DNA of 64,000 nucleotides. Origin: Methylobacterium sp. Leaf108 (GTDB lineage Bacteria > Pseudomonadota > Alphaproteobacteria > Rhizobiales > Beijerinckiaceae). How positions within the stretch are numbered: the first letter of the stretch is position 1; every line of letters starts with the position of its first letter. Below the pieces are notes generated by a model. It was not told the origin of the DNA and searched no databases. It saw only the letters and a program-made list of their open reading frames with translations. Location of the stretch: contig NZ_LMND01000001.1 of NCBI RefSeq assembly GCF_001423265.1, positions 620,548 to 684,547 of the forward strand, read 5' to 3'. The position numbers and the translations under genes are program-made. Below, piece by piece: positions 29,766-39,900 of this stretch.

Positions 29766-30020
29766 TCAGCGGCAGGTGGTGACGCGGCGCACGATCCAGC
29801 CTTCGCCATCGACCCAGAGGCGGCGGCGGGCACGGCTGCAATTGGCGGCGTCGTCACCGGTATCGGGCGAGAGCGCCGGCTGGGTGTCGGCGCTCGACAC
29901 CTGGGCGACCTTGGTGGTGACCGCCTCGGAGGCGGCCGTGGCGGGCTGAACGCCGGCCAGGGCAAACGCCATAGCGACGCCCGCCGCGAGGGCGGCCAGG
30001 CTCGTGTTCTTCGCGCTCAT
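29766..30020 (-). CDS. Small exported protein with two Cys
   Basis: The 84-residue product has a signal peptide (LAALAAGVAMAFALAGVQPATA) and a ~55-residue mature part ending in SRARRRLWVDGEGWIVRRVTTCR, with cysteines near residues 61 and 83 that could form a disulfide in the periplasm. The longer open frame upstream is not supported. I recognise no family. Confidence 0.7.
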   Translation of the reverse strand: MSAKNTSLAALAAGVAMAFALAGVQPATAASEAVTTKVAQVSSADTQPALSPDTGDDAANCSRARRRLWVDGEGWIVRRVTTCR

Positions 30021-30168
30021 GATCTTCTCGTCCGCCTGCCTTGACCTGGAAACACCGCATTCGGCGCTCCGGCGATGACCCGGCCCGTCACCGGCTCCAG
30101 ATCGTCCCGACCGTCGGACAAGTAAAGCGCGAAAACCGTATTCAGTTGCAGAACGAACGCGGTTACCG

Positions 30169-30182
30169 GCGATAAATATCGC
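30169..30182. promoter_or_regulatory. Palindrome upstream of the small exported protein gene
   Basis: GCGATAAATATCGC has 6-base arms around a central AA. It lies about 150 bases upstream of the minus-strand gene starting at 30020 and downstream of the 30403 gene. It could be an operator, but nothing else supports that. Confidence 0.3.
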
Positions 30183-30211
30183 GCCGCGTGCGGCACGACA
30201 CCGGATGCCTG

Positions 30212-30403
30212 TTATCGCGGCACCGAAACCGGGGTCCGGGGGGTGCCGTCGTGGCCGGCGGTGACGCTCAGCATGGGCAGGACGACGGCGATCTGAAGCG
30301 CATCGGTGGTGCCGATCGGCGCGGTCGCCACCCATGCGCCGAGCCCGAGGGCGAGGGACAGCGCCAGGAGCGACGCCTCGACGCCGCGATAGAAACCGTC
30401 CAT
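30212..30403 (-). CDS. Small membrane protein, unknown
   Basis: The ATG at 30403 opens a 63-residue frame with one hydrophobic helix (about 10–28, ASLLALSLALGLGAWVAT) followed by a second moderately hydrophobic stretch (ALQIAVVLPMLSV). Its composition differs from shadow frames here, which are Arg/Pro-rich. No homologue is known to me. Confidence 0.5.
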   Translation of the reverse strand: MDGFYRGVEASLLALSLALGLGAWVATAPIGTTDALQIAVVLPMLSVTAGHDGTPRTPVSVPR

Positions 30404-30540
30404 CCGAACTCTCCCCGCGCGGCCCCGGCCCTGACGTCGCGCCACCGGAGAGTCTAGTCGGGGAGGGTTAAGAGGAACCCCACCGACCCGTGCGATGCCG
30501 AGGCCGCAGGAACCCACGGTTTCAGCCGAAGGAGACGGCG

Positions 30541-30864
30541 TCAGGCCTGGCCCATCGTGGCCATCTGGGCGAGATCCTGCGACGGCGGTTGCAGCAGGGC
30601 GGCGGCGAGCTGGGCTTCGAGCACCACGAGATCGCCGTCCGGGTCCGGCTCCCAGCCGCAGGCGCAACCGCCGGGGCCGTCGTGAGCCTGCGCCATCTGG
30701 CGGTAGAGGGTCCCGATCGTGCGGGCGGCCACCTGCAGGGCGTCCATCGGCGGCAAGGGACCGCGATGCAGCACGGTCCAGAACGCCCGCCGGATCGCCT
30801 CGTCGAGGTCGGCCCGGGTCGCGGCGGCGGCGGCACACGGCCGATTCACGCGATCAGCGGCCAT
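30541..30864 (-). CDS. Uncharacterised 107-residue protein
   Basis: A cytoplasmic, helix-rich protein: DLDEAIRRAFWTVLHRGPLPPMDALQVAARTIGTLYRQM is a plausible amphipathic region, followed by CACGWEPDPDGD and VLEAQLAAALL. No known family. Its ATG overlaps the 3' end of a 53-residue upstream ORF by 11 bases, which suggests the two are co-transcribed and coupled. Confidence 0.65.
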   Translation of the reverse strand: MAADRVNRPCAAAAATRADLDEAIRRAFWTVLHRGPLPPMDALQVAARTIGTLYRQMAQAHDGPGGCACGWEPDPDGDLVVLEAQLAAALLQPPSQDLAQMATMGQA

Positions 30865-31015
30865 GGCGGACCTCCCGCGCGGGCGCCAGCGCGGGGTCGG
30901 CGCCGTCGCGGTCGATGAACCCGGCGAGGCGGTGGAGGCGCAGGTCGAGGCAGGAGCCGTCCCACCACGCGATCTGCCCCCACTGACGGATCGTCGTCAG
31001 CACCCGTTCCACCAT
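30854..31015 (-). CDS. Small protein (53 residues), coupled to the downstream gene
   Basis: A short open frame starting ATG 31015 and ending TGA at 30854–30856. The product begins MVERVLTTIRQWGQIAWWD and contains CLDLRLHRLAGFIDRDGAD; the Trp-, Asp- and Leu-rich composition is that of a real protein and unlike the Arg/Pro-rich alternative frame over the same bases. It overlaps the following gene by 11 bases in another frame. Confidence 0.55.
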   Translation of the reverse strand: MVERVLTTIRQWGQIAWWDGSCLDLRLHRLAGFIDRDGADPALAPAREVRHGR

Positions 31016-31215
31016 TCCGGCCTCCGTCGATCACCCGTTCCGGCGACCTGAATGAAGACCGATCACAGCAAGATCAAGCAGCGATCGCAATATTGGAATT
31101 CCTATAGATTGTAATGCTTATATCGTCGACTGGCGTCGATCGAGAACGATTCCACTCTACCCATAAAATACCTTGCGGCCCTCCACATTCGAAGCGCGGA
31201 GCCACGGCGCGCACG

Positions 31216-31251
31216 AAAAAGGCCGGACCGGACGAGGTGTCCGATCCGGCC
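31216..31251 (-). terminator. Rho-independent terminator of the pao operon
   Basis: On the minus strand, a 13-base stem with one mismatch (right arm GTCCGGTCCGGCC after the loop ACCTC) is followed directly by TTTTT. It begins 32 bases after the paoC stop codon, the right place and orientation for the paoABC transcript. Confidence 0.88.
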
Positions 31252-31282
31252 GGTGGCAGGGCCGACCCGGTGACGATGGATC

Positions 31283-33535
31283 TCAGTCGATGAGCTTGTC
31301 CACGGTGATGGGCAGATCGCGGATGCGCTTGCCGGTGGCGTGGAACACCGCATTGGCGATGGCGGCGGCCGTGCCGACGATGCCGATCTCGCCCAGGCCC
31401 TTCACGCCCATCGGATTGGCCTTGTCCTCCTCCTCGACGAAGATCACGTCGAGGTTCTGGATGTCGGCGTTCACCGGTACGTGATACTCGCCAAGGTTGT
31501 GGTTCATGAACCGGCCGATGGTGTGGTCGAGCATCGACTCCTCTTCGAGGGCCGAGCCGATACCCATGACGACGCCGCCCAGGATCTGGCTGCGTGCGGT
31601 CTTGGGATTGATGATCTTGCCCGCCGCGATGGCCGAGACCACGCGGGTCACCCGCACCTGGCCGAGGTCCTCGTCGATCTTCACCTCCACGAAGATCGCC
31701 GAGTGGGTATAGGCCGCGAACTCCTTGGCGTGGCCGGAGTCCGGCCCGGCGGACTCGGTCGCCTCGACCTTGTCGACGGCACCCGCCGTCATGGCGTCGA
31801 CGAGCGAGACGCTGCGCGACGGGTCCCCGGCCACCGCGATGCGGCCGCCCTCGAAGACCACGCGGTCGAAGTCGACGTTGGCCAGCGGCGAGTCGTCCAT
31901 GGCGCGGGCCATGGCGAAGACGTCGGCGGCGATCTTGCGGCAGGCCTTCATCACGGCGGTGCCGGACGAGGCGGCGGTCCAGGAGCCGCCGGCCACGGGC
32001 GCCTCGGCCAGATCGGTGTCGCCGAGCTTGGTCGTGACGTCCTCCATCGGCAGGCCCAGCACTTCGGCGGCGATCTGCGTCAGGATGGTGTAGGTGCCGG
32101 TGCCGATGTCGCCGGTGGAGTTGCCGACCACGAGCTTGCCGTCCGAGGTCAGGGTCGCCTGGGCGCTCGACTGCTGCATCAGGGCTTCCCACACGCCGGT
32201 GGCCATGCCCCAGCCCACCAGCTCGCGCCCCTCCGTCATGGAGCGCGGCTTCGGGTTGCGCCGCTCCCAGCCGAAGCGCTCGGCCCCTTGCGCGTAGCAG
32301 GCGCGCAGGGCCTTGGAGCCGAACGGCTTGCCCTCGGTGCGGTCGCGCTCGGAATAATTGGCCAGGCGCAGCGCCACCGGGTCCTGGCCGGTGGCATAGG
32401 CCAGCTTGTCCATGGCGATCTCGAGGGCGAGGACGCCGGTCACCGCGCCGGGCGCGCGCATGTCGGCCGGCGTGTAGGTGTCGATCTGCGCGAGCTTGTA
32501 GCTCAAGGCGACGTTGTCGCAATCGTAGAGGATGGCCGACCAGTTGACGACGACCTCCTGGTAATCCTCGAAGCGCGAGGTGCCCGAGAGGGCGTCGTGG
32601 CGCAGCGACTGGAGATTGCCGGCGGCATCGGCCCCGAGGCTGACGCGCTGGCGCACGTCGGGGCGGTAGCCGAAGGTGAACATCTGGTCGCGGGTCAGGG
32701 TCACGCGCACCGAGCGTTCGAGGTCGCGCGCGGCCATCACGGCGAGGAAGAGCTGGTATTGCGGGCGCAGGCCGATGCCGAAGCCGCCGCCGAGGTAGGG
32801 ATTGAGCACCCGCACCTCGTCTTTCTTCATCCCGAACACCGCCGCGATGTAGCCCTGGCTGTTCGAGACGCCTTGGATCTTGTCGTAGACGGTGATGCGC
32901 CCGTTACCGTCCCAGACCACGGTGGAGGCGTGCGGCTCCATCGGGTTGTGGTGCTCGACGGCGAGGCGGTAATCGTTGGAGAGCTTCACCGGCGCGGCCT
33001 CGTAGGCCGCCGTCGCGTCACCCCAGGGCTGGGGCGGCGGCTTGATCCCGGCGCGCTTCTTTGGCGGGTCGTAGGCGAATTCGGCCTGGGCATCGACGTC
33101 GGTGGCCGGCACCTCGGCGGCATAGGCGACCTTCACCAGCGAGGCGGCATGGCGGGCGGTCTCGAAGTCCTCCGCCACCACCAGGGCGACCGGCTGGCCG
33201 CTGTAGTGGATCACGTCGTCGTAGAGCGCCCGGAACGGCGAGCCGGGGGGCGCCACCGCGTCGCGGTAGTTGTAGTCGAGCCAGGCCGTGCGCGGCCGGT
33301 TCTCGTGGGTGAAGACCTTGATGACGCCGGGCACCGCCTCGGCCTCGGCCGTCTCGATGGCGGTGATCCTGCCCTTGGCGATGCCGCCGGAGACGACGTA
33401 GCCGTGGGCGAGGTCGGGGGCGGCGAACTCGCCGGCGTATTTGGCAAGGCCCGTGACCTTGGCCGGACCGTCGACGCGGCTGTGGGCGGTGCCGACGTAG
33501 CGGTCGGTGCCGGTGGAGCTGATGGTGGTGACCAT
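31283..33535 (-). CDS. paoC: PaoC-like aldehyde oxidoreductase, molybdenum cofactor subunit
   Basis: The 750-residue large subunit of a xanthine-oxidase-family enzyme binds molybdopterin cytosine dinucleotide and oxidises aldehydes. It has the substrate-channel GGGFG(I)G loop near residue 260, the MRAPG region and the catalytic Glu in GVKGLGEIG near the C-terminus. Length and the C-terminal ATGKRIRDLPIT match the PaoC/YagR subfamily. It is the last gene of paoABC and is followed by a strong terminator. The exact aldehyde range cannot be read from sequence; xanthine dehydrogenase is less likely because the partner FAD subunit is PaoB-like. Confidence 0.88.
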   Translation of the reverse strand: MVTTISSTGTDRYVGTAHSRVDGPAKVTGLAKYAGEFAAPDLAHGYVVSGGIAKGRITAIETAEAEAVPGVIKVFTHENRPRTAWLDYNYRDAVAPPGSPFRALYDDVIHYSGQPVALVVAEDFETARHAASLVKVAYAAEVPATDVDAQAEFAYDPPKKRAGIKPPPQPWGDATAAYEAAPVKLSNDYRLAVEHHNPMEPHASTVVWDGNGRITVYDKIQGVSNSQGYIAAVFGMKKDEVRVLNPYLGGGFGIGLRPQYQLFLAVMAARDLERSVRVTLTRDQMFTFGYRPDVRQRVSLGADAAGNLQSLRHDALSGTSRFEDYQEVVVNWSAILYDCDNVALSYKLAQIDTYTPADMRAPGAVTGVLALEIAMDKLAYATGQDPVALRLANYSERDRTEGKPFGSKALRACYAQGAERFGWERRNPKPRSMTEGRELVGWGMATGVWEALMQQSSAQATLTSDGKLVVGNSTGDIGTGTYTILTQIAAEVLGLPMEDVTTKLGDTDLAEAPVAGGSWTAASSGTAVMKACRKIAADVFAMARAMDDSPLANVDFDRVVFEGGRIAVAGDPSRSVSLVDAMTAGAVDKVEATESAGPDSGHAKEFAAYTHSAIFVEVKIDEDLGQVRVTRVVSAIAAGKIINPKTARSQILGGVVMGIGSALEEESMLDHTIGRFMNHNLGEYHVPVNADIQNLDVIFVEEEDKANPMGVKGLGEIGIVGTAAAIANAVFHATGKRIRDLPITVDKLID

Positions 33536-33548
33536 GAGGCTGTGACCT

Positions 33549-34556
33549 TTACGCGATGCGCTTGTCGGAGATCGACTGGGGCGTGCCGGCGGCGGCCTGG
33601 GAGAGGCCGCGCACGATGGCGCGTCGCGCGAGTTCGACCTTGAAGGCGTTGCCCGACTGGGGCTCGGCCTCGGCGACGACGATGGCGGCGGCGGCCTCGA
33701 AGGTCTCCGCCGTCGCCGGCTTGCCCCGGAGCGAGGCTTCGGCTTGCGGGTTGCGCCAGGGCTTGTGGGCGACGCCGCCCAGAGCGAAGCGGCCCGCCCG
33801 GATGGTATCGCCGTCGAGATCGAGCACGGCCGCCACCGACACGAGCGCGAAGGCGTAGGAGAGCCGGTCGCGCAGCTTGAGGTAGGTGTAATGCGAGGCC
33901 GCATCCTGCTCCGGCAGATCCACCGAAAGGACGATCTCGTCGGGTGCCAGGGTGGTGTCGATGTGGGGCGTGTCGCCCGGCAGACGGTGGTAGTCGGCGA
34001 ACGGGATGCTGCGCTCGCCGCCGGGGCCGGCCACCCGCACCACGGCGTCGAGGGCGGCCAACGCCACGCACATGTCGGACGGGTGCGTGGCGATGCAGGC
34101 GTCGCTGGCCCCGAAGATCGCGTGGATGCGGTTGACGCCGCCGATGGCCGGGCAGCCGCTGCCGGGCTCGCGCTTGTTGCAGGGCGTCGCCTCGTCGTAG
34201 AAATAATAGCAGCGGGTGCGCTGGTTGAGGTTGCCGCCGGTGGTGGCCGCGTTGCGCAATTGGCCCGACGCACCGGCCAGGATCGCGTTGGCCAGGACGG
34301 GGTAGCGCGCCACGATGCGCGCATCGTAGGCGGCCGTGGCGTTGGTGACGAGGGCGCCGAGGCGAAGCCCGCCCTCGTGCTCCTCGATGGCATCCAGCGG
34401 CAGGCGAGTGATGTCGACGAGGCGTCCTGGCCGCTCGACGTTGTACTTCATCAGGTCGACGAGGTTGGTGCCCCCGGCGATGAAGCGGCCGCCGCCGGCC
34501 ACGGCCTGCAAGGCCTCGGCCACGGTGCCGGCGCGGACGTAGTCGAAGCGGTTCAT
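33549..34556 (-). CDS. paoB: PaoB-like aldehyde oxidoreductase, FAD subunit with Fe-S loop
   Basis: The 335-residue FAD-binding subunit has the FAD motif GGRFIAGGTNLVDLM (about 22–36) and a TTGGNL loop. Residues ~115–140 hold a cysteine-rich insert (CYYFYDE, PCNK, GSGCPAIGG) like the extra [4Fe-4S] site of E. coli PaoB, which ordinary xanthine dehydrogenases lack. Its start overlaps the paoA stop (ATGA); paoC begins 13 bases downstream. Confidence 0.9.
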   Translation of the reverse strand: MNRFDYVRAGTVAEALQAVAGGGRFIAGGTNLVDLMKYNVERPGRLVDITRLPLDAIEEHEGGLRLGALVTNATAAYDARIVARYPVLANAILAGASGQLRNAATTGGNLNQRTRCYYFYDEATPCNKREPGSGCPAIGGVNRIHAIFGASDACIATHPSDMCVALAALDAVVRVAGPGGERSIPFADYHRLPGDTPHIDTTLAPDEIVLSVDLPEQDAASHYTYLKLRDRLSYAFALVSVAAVLDLDGDTIRAGRFALGGVAHKPWRNPQAEASLRGKPATAETFEAAAAIVVAEAEPQSGNAFKVELARRAIVRGLSQAAAGTPQSISDKRIA

Positions 34557-35059
34557 CGGGCGGCTCCCGACTGCATCACGTCCTCGATGGCGTCGACGAT
34601 GTTGGTGTAGGCGCCGCAGCGGCAGATGTTGCCGCTCATCGCCTCGCGGATCTCGTCCCGCGACCGGGCATGGCCTTCCGCGATCATCCCGGCCGCGGAG
34701 CAGATCTGGCCGGGGGTGCAATAGCCGCACTGGAAGGCGTCGTGCTCGACGAAGGCGGCCTGGAGCGGGTGCAGGGTGCCGGCTTCGGTCAGGCCCTCGA
34801 TGGTGGTGACGGTGGCGCCGTCCTTCATCACGGCCAGCGCCAGGCACGAATTGATGCGCTTGCCGTCCACCAGCACCGTGCAGGCACCGCACTGGCCGTG
34901 ATCGCAACCCTTCTTGGTACCGGTCAGATCGAGCCGTTCGCGCAGCAGATCGAGCAGCGTCGTCCAGGGGGCGACCTCGAGGGTGCGGACCTCGCCGTTG
35001 ATCGTCAGGCTGATGCCGACGGTCTCCATGGCCCGGGGTGAGCCGCTGTCGATGAGCAT
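34553..35059 (-). CDS. paoA: PaoA-like aldehyde oxidoreductase, 2Fe-2S subunit
   Basis: The small subunit carries two [2Fe-2S] clusters: the plant-type set GCDHGQCGACTV and the C-terminal set QCGYCTPGQI ... CRCGAYTNI. I use the ATG at 35059 (168 residues). The frame is open to a TTG at 35104, and an ATG at 35029 is also possible. No Tat signal precedes the first cluster at any of these starts, unlike E. coli PaoA, so the enzyme looks cytoplasmic. It is the first gene of paoABC. Confidence 0.88.
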   Translation of the reverse strand: MLIDSGSPRAMETVGISLTINGEVRTLEVAPWTTLLDLLRERLDLTGTKKGCDHGQCGACTVLVDGKRINSCLALAVMKDGATVTTIEGLTEAGTLHPLQAAFVEHDAFQCGYCTPGQICSAAGMIAEGHARSRDEIREAMSGNICRCGAYTNIVDAIEDVMQSGAAR

Positions 35060-35272
35060 GGGCGATCCGCTGTTTGCTTCGGTCGGATGGTCTGCGCGCG
35101 ACAAGCGGGCGGACCGGGGTCGTGCGGCGGGGCCCGGTGGCGGGCCGCTCGGCGCAGTCGATAACAGTTCCAGTCTGCGCCCTGTTCCCCCGGGCCGGAC
35201 GGGGCCACGGTTTACGGCCGGCCCCGGCCTCGGCTACGCCTTCTCGAAACGCACCCCGATCAGGATCCCGCC

Positions 35273-36658
35273 ATGGCCGCGCTCGACCCCGTGCTCAACG
35301 ACATCGACCACGATCTCGACAACGCCCTCGCGCGGCTGTTCTCGTTCCTGCGCATCCCCTCGATCTCCACCGATCCGGCCTATGCCGGCCATTGCCGCGA
35401 GGCCGCCGCCTGGCTGGAGGGCACCCTCGCGGCGATCGGCTTCGAGACCGGCATCCACGAGACCAGCCTGCACCCGGTGGTGCTGGCGCATGCGCCCAAG
35501 CCCGGGAAGCCGCACGTGCTGTTCTACGGGCATTACGACGTGCAGCCGGTGGACCCGCTGTCCTTATGGGAGACGCCGCCGTTCGAGCCGCGCATCGCCA
35601 CCGATGCCGCGGGCGAGAAGCGGATCGTCGCGCGGGGCGCCTCCGACGACAAGGGCCAGGTGATGACCTTCGTCGAGGCCTGCCGCGCCTGGAAGGCGAT
35701 GGAGGGGGAGCTGCCCTGCGGCGTCACCATCCTGATCGAGGGTGCCGAGGAGAACGGCTCGCAGGGCCTGCCCGAATGGGTGGCGGCGAACCGGGACAAG
35801 CTGGCCGCCGACATCGTGCTCGTGTGCGACACCTGCATGTGGAATCCCACGACGCCGGCGATCACCACGTCGCTGCGCGGGCTCGCCTATTTCGAGGTCA
35901 AGGTCACCTGCGCCGACCGCGACCTGCATTCGGGCTTCTTCGGCGGGGCCGCCGCGAACCCGATCCACGTGCTCGCCAGGATCATCGCCGACCTGCACGA
36001 CACCGAGGGCCGGGTGACGCTGCCGGGGTTCTACGAGGGCGTGCGCGAGACCCCGCCCGAGATCCTCGAGCAGTGGCGCGGCCTCGACCTCAGCCCGGAG
36101 ACGTTCCTGGGGCCGATCGGCCTGAGCCAGCCGTCCGGCGAGCGCGGGCGCATGCTGATCGAGCAGATCCAGTCGCGCCCGGCCTGCGACGCCAACGGCA
36201 TCATCGGCGGCTACACGGGCGAGGGCACCAAGACGGTGATCGCATCCCAGGCCAGCGCCAAGGTCTCGTTCCGCCTCGTGGACGACCAGGACCCGGAGGT
36301 GCTGGCGACCACCTTCGAGGCGTTCGTGCGGGAGCGCATCCCCGCCGACTGCTCGGTGGAGGTGGTCTGCTACAAGGGCTCGCGGGCCATCAGCCTGCCG
36401 TTCGACATGCCGGAACTCGACATCGCCAAGGCGGCACTGGCCGCGGAATGGGGGGTGGCCCCCGTCACCATCGGCGCGGGCGGCTCGATCCCGATCGTCG
36501 GCGACTTCAAGCGCCTGCTCGACCGCAACACCCTGCTCATCGGCTTCGGCCTCGACGACGACCGCATCCATTCGCCCAACGAGAAGTACGACCTGCGCAG
36601 TTTTCACAAGGGCACGCGCTCGTGGGCGCGAATCCTGGGGGCCTTCGGGGGACTCTGA
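35273..36658 (+). CDS. M20-family metallopeptidase (dipeptidase)
   Basis: The 461-residue protein follows the M20 zinc peptidase layout: metal ligands in YGHYDVQP (about 87–94), GASDDKGQ, EGAEENGSQG and a late HSPNEKYDL. A lid/dimerisation domain is inserted in the middle. Such enzymes cleave dipeptides or related amide bonds in the cytoplasm. It is divergent from paoA and not obviously part of an operon. The substrate cannot be assigned. Confidence 0.93.
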   Translation: MAALDPVLNDIDHDLDNALARLFSFLRIPSISTDPAYAGHCREAAAWLEGTLAAIGFETGIHETSLHPVVLAHAPKPGKPHVLFYGHYDVQPVDPLSLWETPPFEPRIATDAAGEKRIVARGASDDKGQVMTFVEACRAWKAMEGELPCGVTILIEGAEENGSQGLPEWVAANRDKLAADIVLVCDTCMWNPTTPAITTSLRGLAYFEVKVTCADRDLHSGFFGGAAANPIHVLARIIADLHDTEGRVTLPGFYEGVRETPPEILEQWRGLDLSPETFLGPIGLSQPSGERGRMLIEQIQSRPACDANGIIGGYTGEGTKTVIASQASAKVSFRLVDDQDPEVLATTFEAFVRERIPADCSVEVVCYKGSRAISLPFDMPELDIAKAALAAEWGVAPVTIGAGGSIPIVGDFKRLLDRNTLLIGFGLDDDRIHSPNEKYDLRSFHKGTRSWARILGAFGGL

Positions 36659-36728
36659 AACCCTCCCCCCGCGGAGCGACCGTATTCGCACATCCCCGAA
36701 CGCCGTCCTGGCTCGTCCCACCCTCTCC

Positions 36729-36842
36729 CCTCATCCCGAGGTGCCGGAGCGAAGCGGAGGCCTCGAAGGAGCCCTCCAGATACCGCTGTGCCCTCTGGAA
36801 ACCTCCTTCGAGGCCCGCTGACGCGGGCACCTCAGGATGAGG
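36729..36842. repeat. R2 palindromic element, copy b
   Basis: Begins CCTCATCCCGAGGTGC, contains GAGGCCTCGAAGGAG and mirrors with CTCCTTCGAGGCCCGC, ending GCACCTCAGGATGAGG. It has the same ends and centre-flanking blocks as the copies at 15876 and 43680. It sits between two convergent genes. Confidence 0.85.
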
Positions 36843-36906
36843 TGGCGGGTGGGAGAAATGCGTGCATCCGATAGCCCGTTGAAGGGGGAAGGGTTGGCGC
36901 GCCCCC

Positions 36907-39900
36907 TCACATCGTCACGACATCGACCCCATCGCCCAGCCGCGCGCGGGCGAGGTCGGCGACGTGGGCGTGGTGGGTGAACAGGATCGGCTGGATCGTC
37001 CCGCCCACCGCGGCCAGGGCCTCCAGGCCGTGGCCGGTGCGGGCGTCGTCGAAGGTGATAAAGAGGTCGTCGCCGATGAAGGGGGCCGGCTCGCCGCGGG
37101 CGGCGTAATCCTGCAGGTAGGCGAGCCGCAGGGCGAGGTAGAGCTGGTCGCGGGTGCCCTCGCTCAGGCCCTCGACCGGGACCGAGCCGCCGTCGGCCCG
37201 GCGTCCGGTGAGGCGGGGGGTGTCGGCCTCGTCGTACTCCTGCGCCAGCCCGGCGAAGGCGCCCCCGGTCAGGCCCGAAAACAGGTCGCCGGCCCGCGAC
37301 AGAAGCGGGTCCTGCTGTCCGGCCCGGTGGCGGCCGATGGCGGTGCCGAGCATGAGGTGGGCGAGCTTGAGCACCGCCCACTGCCGGGCGTGGACCTGCA
37401 ACTCGGCCTCCGCCGCCTTGCGCTGGGCGACCGCGAGTTCGGCGCCGGTCCCGCCCTCGAGCTCCTGCCGGCGGCGCTCGCCCCGGTCGCGGTCGGCGAA
37501 CACGACGCGGCCCTCCTGGTCGTGGGCCTCGTCCTCCATGGCGATACGGGCGAGCGCCGCCTCGATGGCGTCGGGCGAGGTCGCCACGAGGTCGTCGCGC
37601 AGGCTCGCCTCGGGCAGGCCGTCGGCGGCGCGGGTGAGTTCGGCCCGGCGGGCGGCGAGGTCGGCCCGCAGCCGGGCGCGGGCCAGGAGGCGGCCCTGCA
37701 GGATCTCGATCGCGGGGACGGCATCCGCACCGAGATCGGGCCGGTAGCCGGCAAGGTGTCCGGTCAGGGCCACTTCGGCCCGGGCGAGGTCGGCGTTGGC
37801 GATCTCCACCCTGCGGGCCGCCTCGTCGCAGTGGCGCGTCAGCGCGGTGCGGCGCGCCTGCGCATCGCGGGCCTGCTGCAGCCGGCCGTGCAGGGAACGG
37901 ATCGCGGCGCTCGGCGCCATCTCCGACAGGTCGAGGGCGACGGCGGCCAGGAGTTCGGCCACGGTCGCGGCATAGGTCTCGCGGTCGCGGCGGATGCCGG
38001 CGACCCGGCGGGCGAGGGTGTCGTGCGCGTCGAGGGCGAGCGGCACCGCCCGCCAGGCCTCAAAGGCGCCCTCGGCCTCGGCGAGGCTGGCGGTCGCTGT
38101 GAGACCGACGGCGGCGACGGCCTCACCCCAGCCCGCCGCCCAGGCGGTGCGGCCGGCGTCGGCTTCGCCGAGGGCGTCGCCGAGCCGGGCGCGTTGCGTC
38201 GCAGCCGCCCGCAGCCGCGCCTTGGCCTCGCGGCCGGCCTCCCACAGGCCGGCGAGCTCCGTGATGCGGTCGTCGAGCCGCGCCAGGAGGAGCGCCGGCG
38301 GCAGGGTATCGAGACCGGACAGGCCGGCGCGGGCGGCCAGATCGACCAGGGGCGTCCGGCACGCCTCGATGCGACGCGAGAGGGCCGCGATTTCGTTTTG
38401 CCGGCTCTCCAGGACCTGCTGGCCCTCGATGAGGTTGACCGCCTCGCCGAGCCAGACCGCCATTTCGGCCGGCGGCAGCGGCAGGATGCCGGCCGGGGCC
38501 CAGGCGGCGCGCCAGTTGTCCAGCGCCTGGGAGGCCTCCGCGGCGATCTCGTCGAGGCTTGCGCGGGCGCCGGCCTCCTCCTCCTCCTCGGCCGCGAGGC
38601 GGCGGTGGTCGGCGGCCTGCTCGGCGACGCGGGCGGCGTCCAGGGCGAGGTCGTCGGCCATGCGGTCGGCGGCCGCGACGGCGCGCTCGTAGCGGGCGAT
38701 GGGGTCGGCGCCGGCCGTGCCGGCGCGCAGCGGGGCGAACAGGTCGTCGCGCTCCTGGCGCAGGGCGGAGAGATCGACGAGCGAGGGGATCGGCCGGCCG
38801 GCCTCGCGGCGCAGGAGCCGGGTGCGGGTCGCCGCCACCGCCTTGCGGGCGGTGGCGAGGGCATCGGAGGCGCGCAGGCGCTCGCGCTCCTTGGCCTCCA
38901 TCAGGGTGCGGAACCGCGCCACCGTCTCGGGCTGGGGCAGGGGCGCATCGACCAGGGCGGCGGGGTCGGTGACGGCGGGCGAGAGGCGGGCGGCCTGCCC
39001 GGCGAGCAGCCGCGCCTCGTGCCGCACCGCCGCATCGAGGGCGTCGCGCCGGGCCAGATCCTCGCGCAAGGGAGCCAGCACCTTGAAGGCGGCGCGCAAG
39101 GGGCCCGGATCGACCACCACCCCCTCGGCCTCCACCGCGCGGGCGAGGTCGGCTTCCTCGGCGGTGGCCGCGGCGAGGTCGCGCCGGAGCCGGGTGAGCG
39201 TGGCCTCGCGCTCGCGGCCCTCGCGGACCAGGGCGTCGATGCGGGCGCGGGCGGCGTCCGAGGGCTGGCGGGCGGACAGGGCGGCCCGGTCGGGCAGGCC
39301 GACCCGGATGGCCAGGCGGTCGAGGTCGGCCGCGGCCCGGTCGGTGTCGGCCTGGATGCGGGTGAGATCGACCCCGTCCTTGTCGAACCGGTCGATGCCG
39401 CGGAACCGCTCGAGGATGTCCTGGTCGCGCGCGATCACGCCGGCCTCGACGGTGACCGCGTCGCGGTCGGCGCTGGCATGCGCCAGGGCGGTGCGGGCCC
39501 GGGCCTGTTCCGCCCCGGCCGAGCGCAGGGCCGAGAGGGCGTCGCCGAGGCGGTCGATCCAGTCCGGGCTCGCCTCAACGAGGTCGGGGTCGGCCTCCGC
39601 CTCGGCCGAGATCGCGTCGATGGCGGCCACCAGGGGGGCGACGCGCTTGAGTCGTTCGAGCCGGGCGCGCTCGCGGGCGATGGCCTCGCGGGCGTCGCGG
39701 ATCGCGTCGAGGCGGGATGCGGCGGCCTCGATCTCGTCGTTGAGGGCGCGCCAGTCGCCCGCGCGCAGTTCGGTCTCGCGGATCGCCCGGCGGGCGGCCT
39801 CGTGCCGGTCGAGGGCCTGGTAGAAGGTGCGGTCCTTCGAGCGGCGCGGGGCGAAGATGGCGTCGGCCTCGGTGCCGAGCCCCTTCTGCAGGTCGTGGTA

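Noticed and set aside
30130..30145. GCGAAAACCGTAT as another R3 copy
   Set aside because: Only 13 bases match; the rest of the 108-base element is absent.
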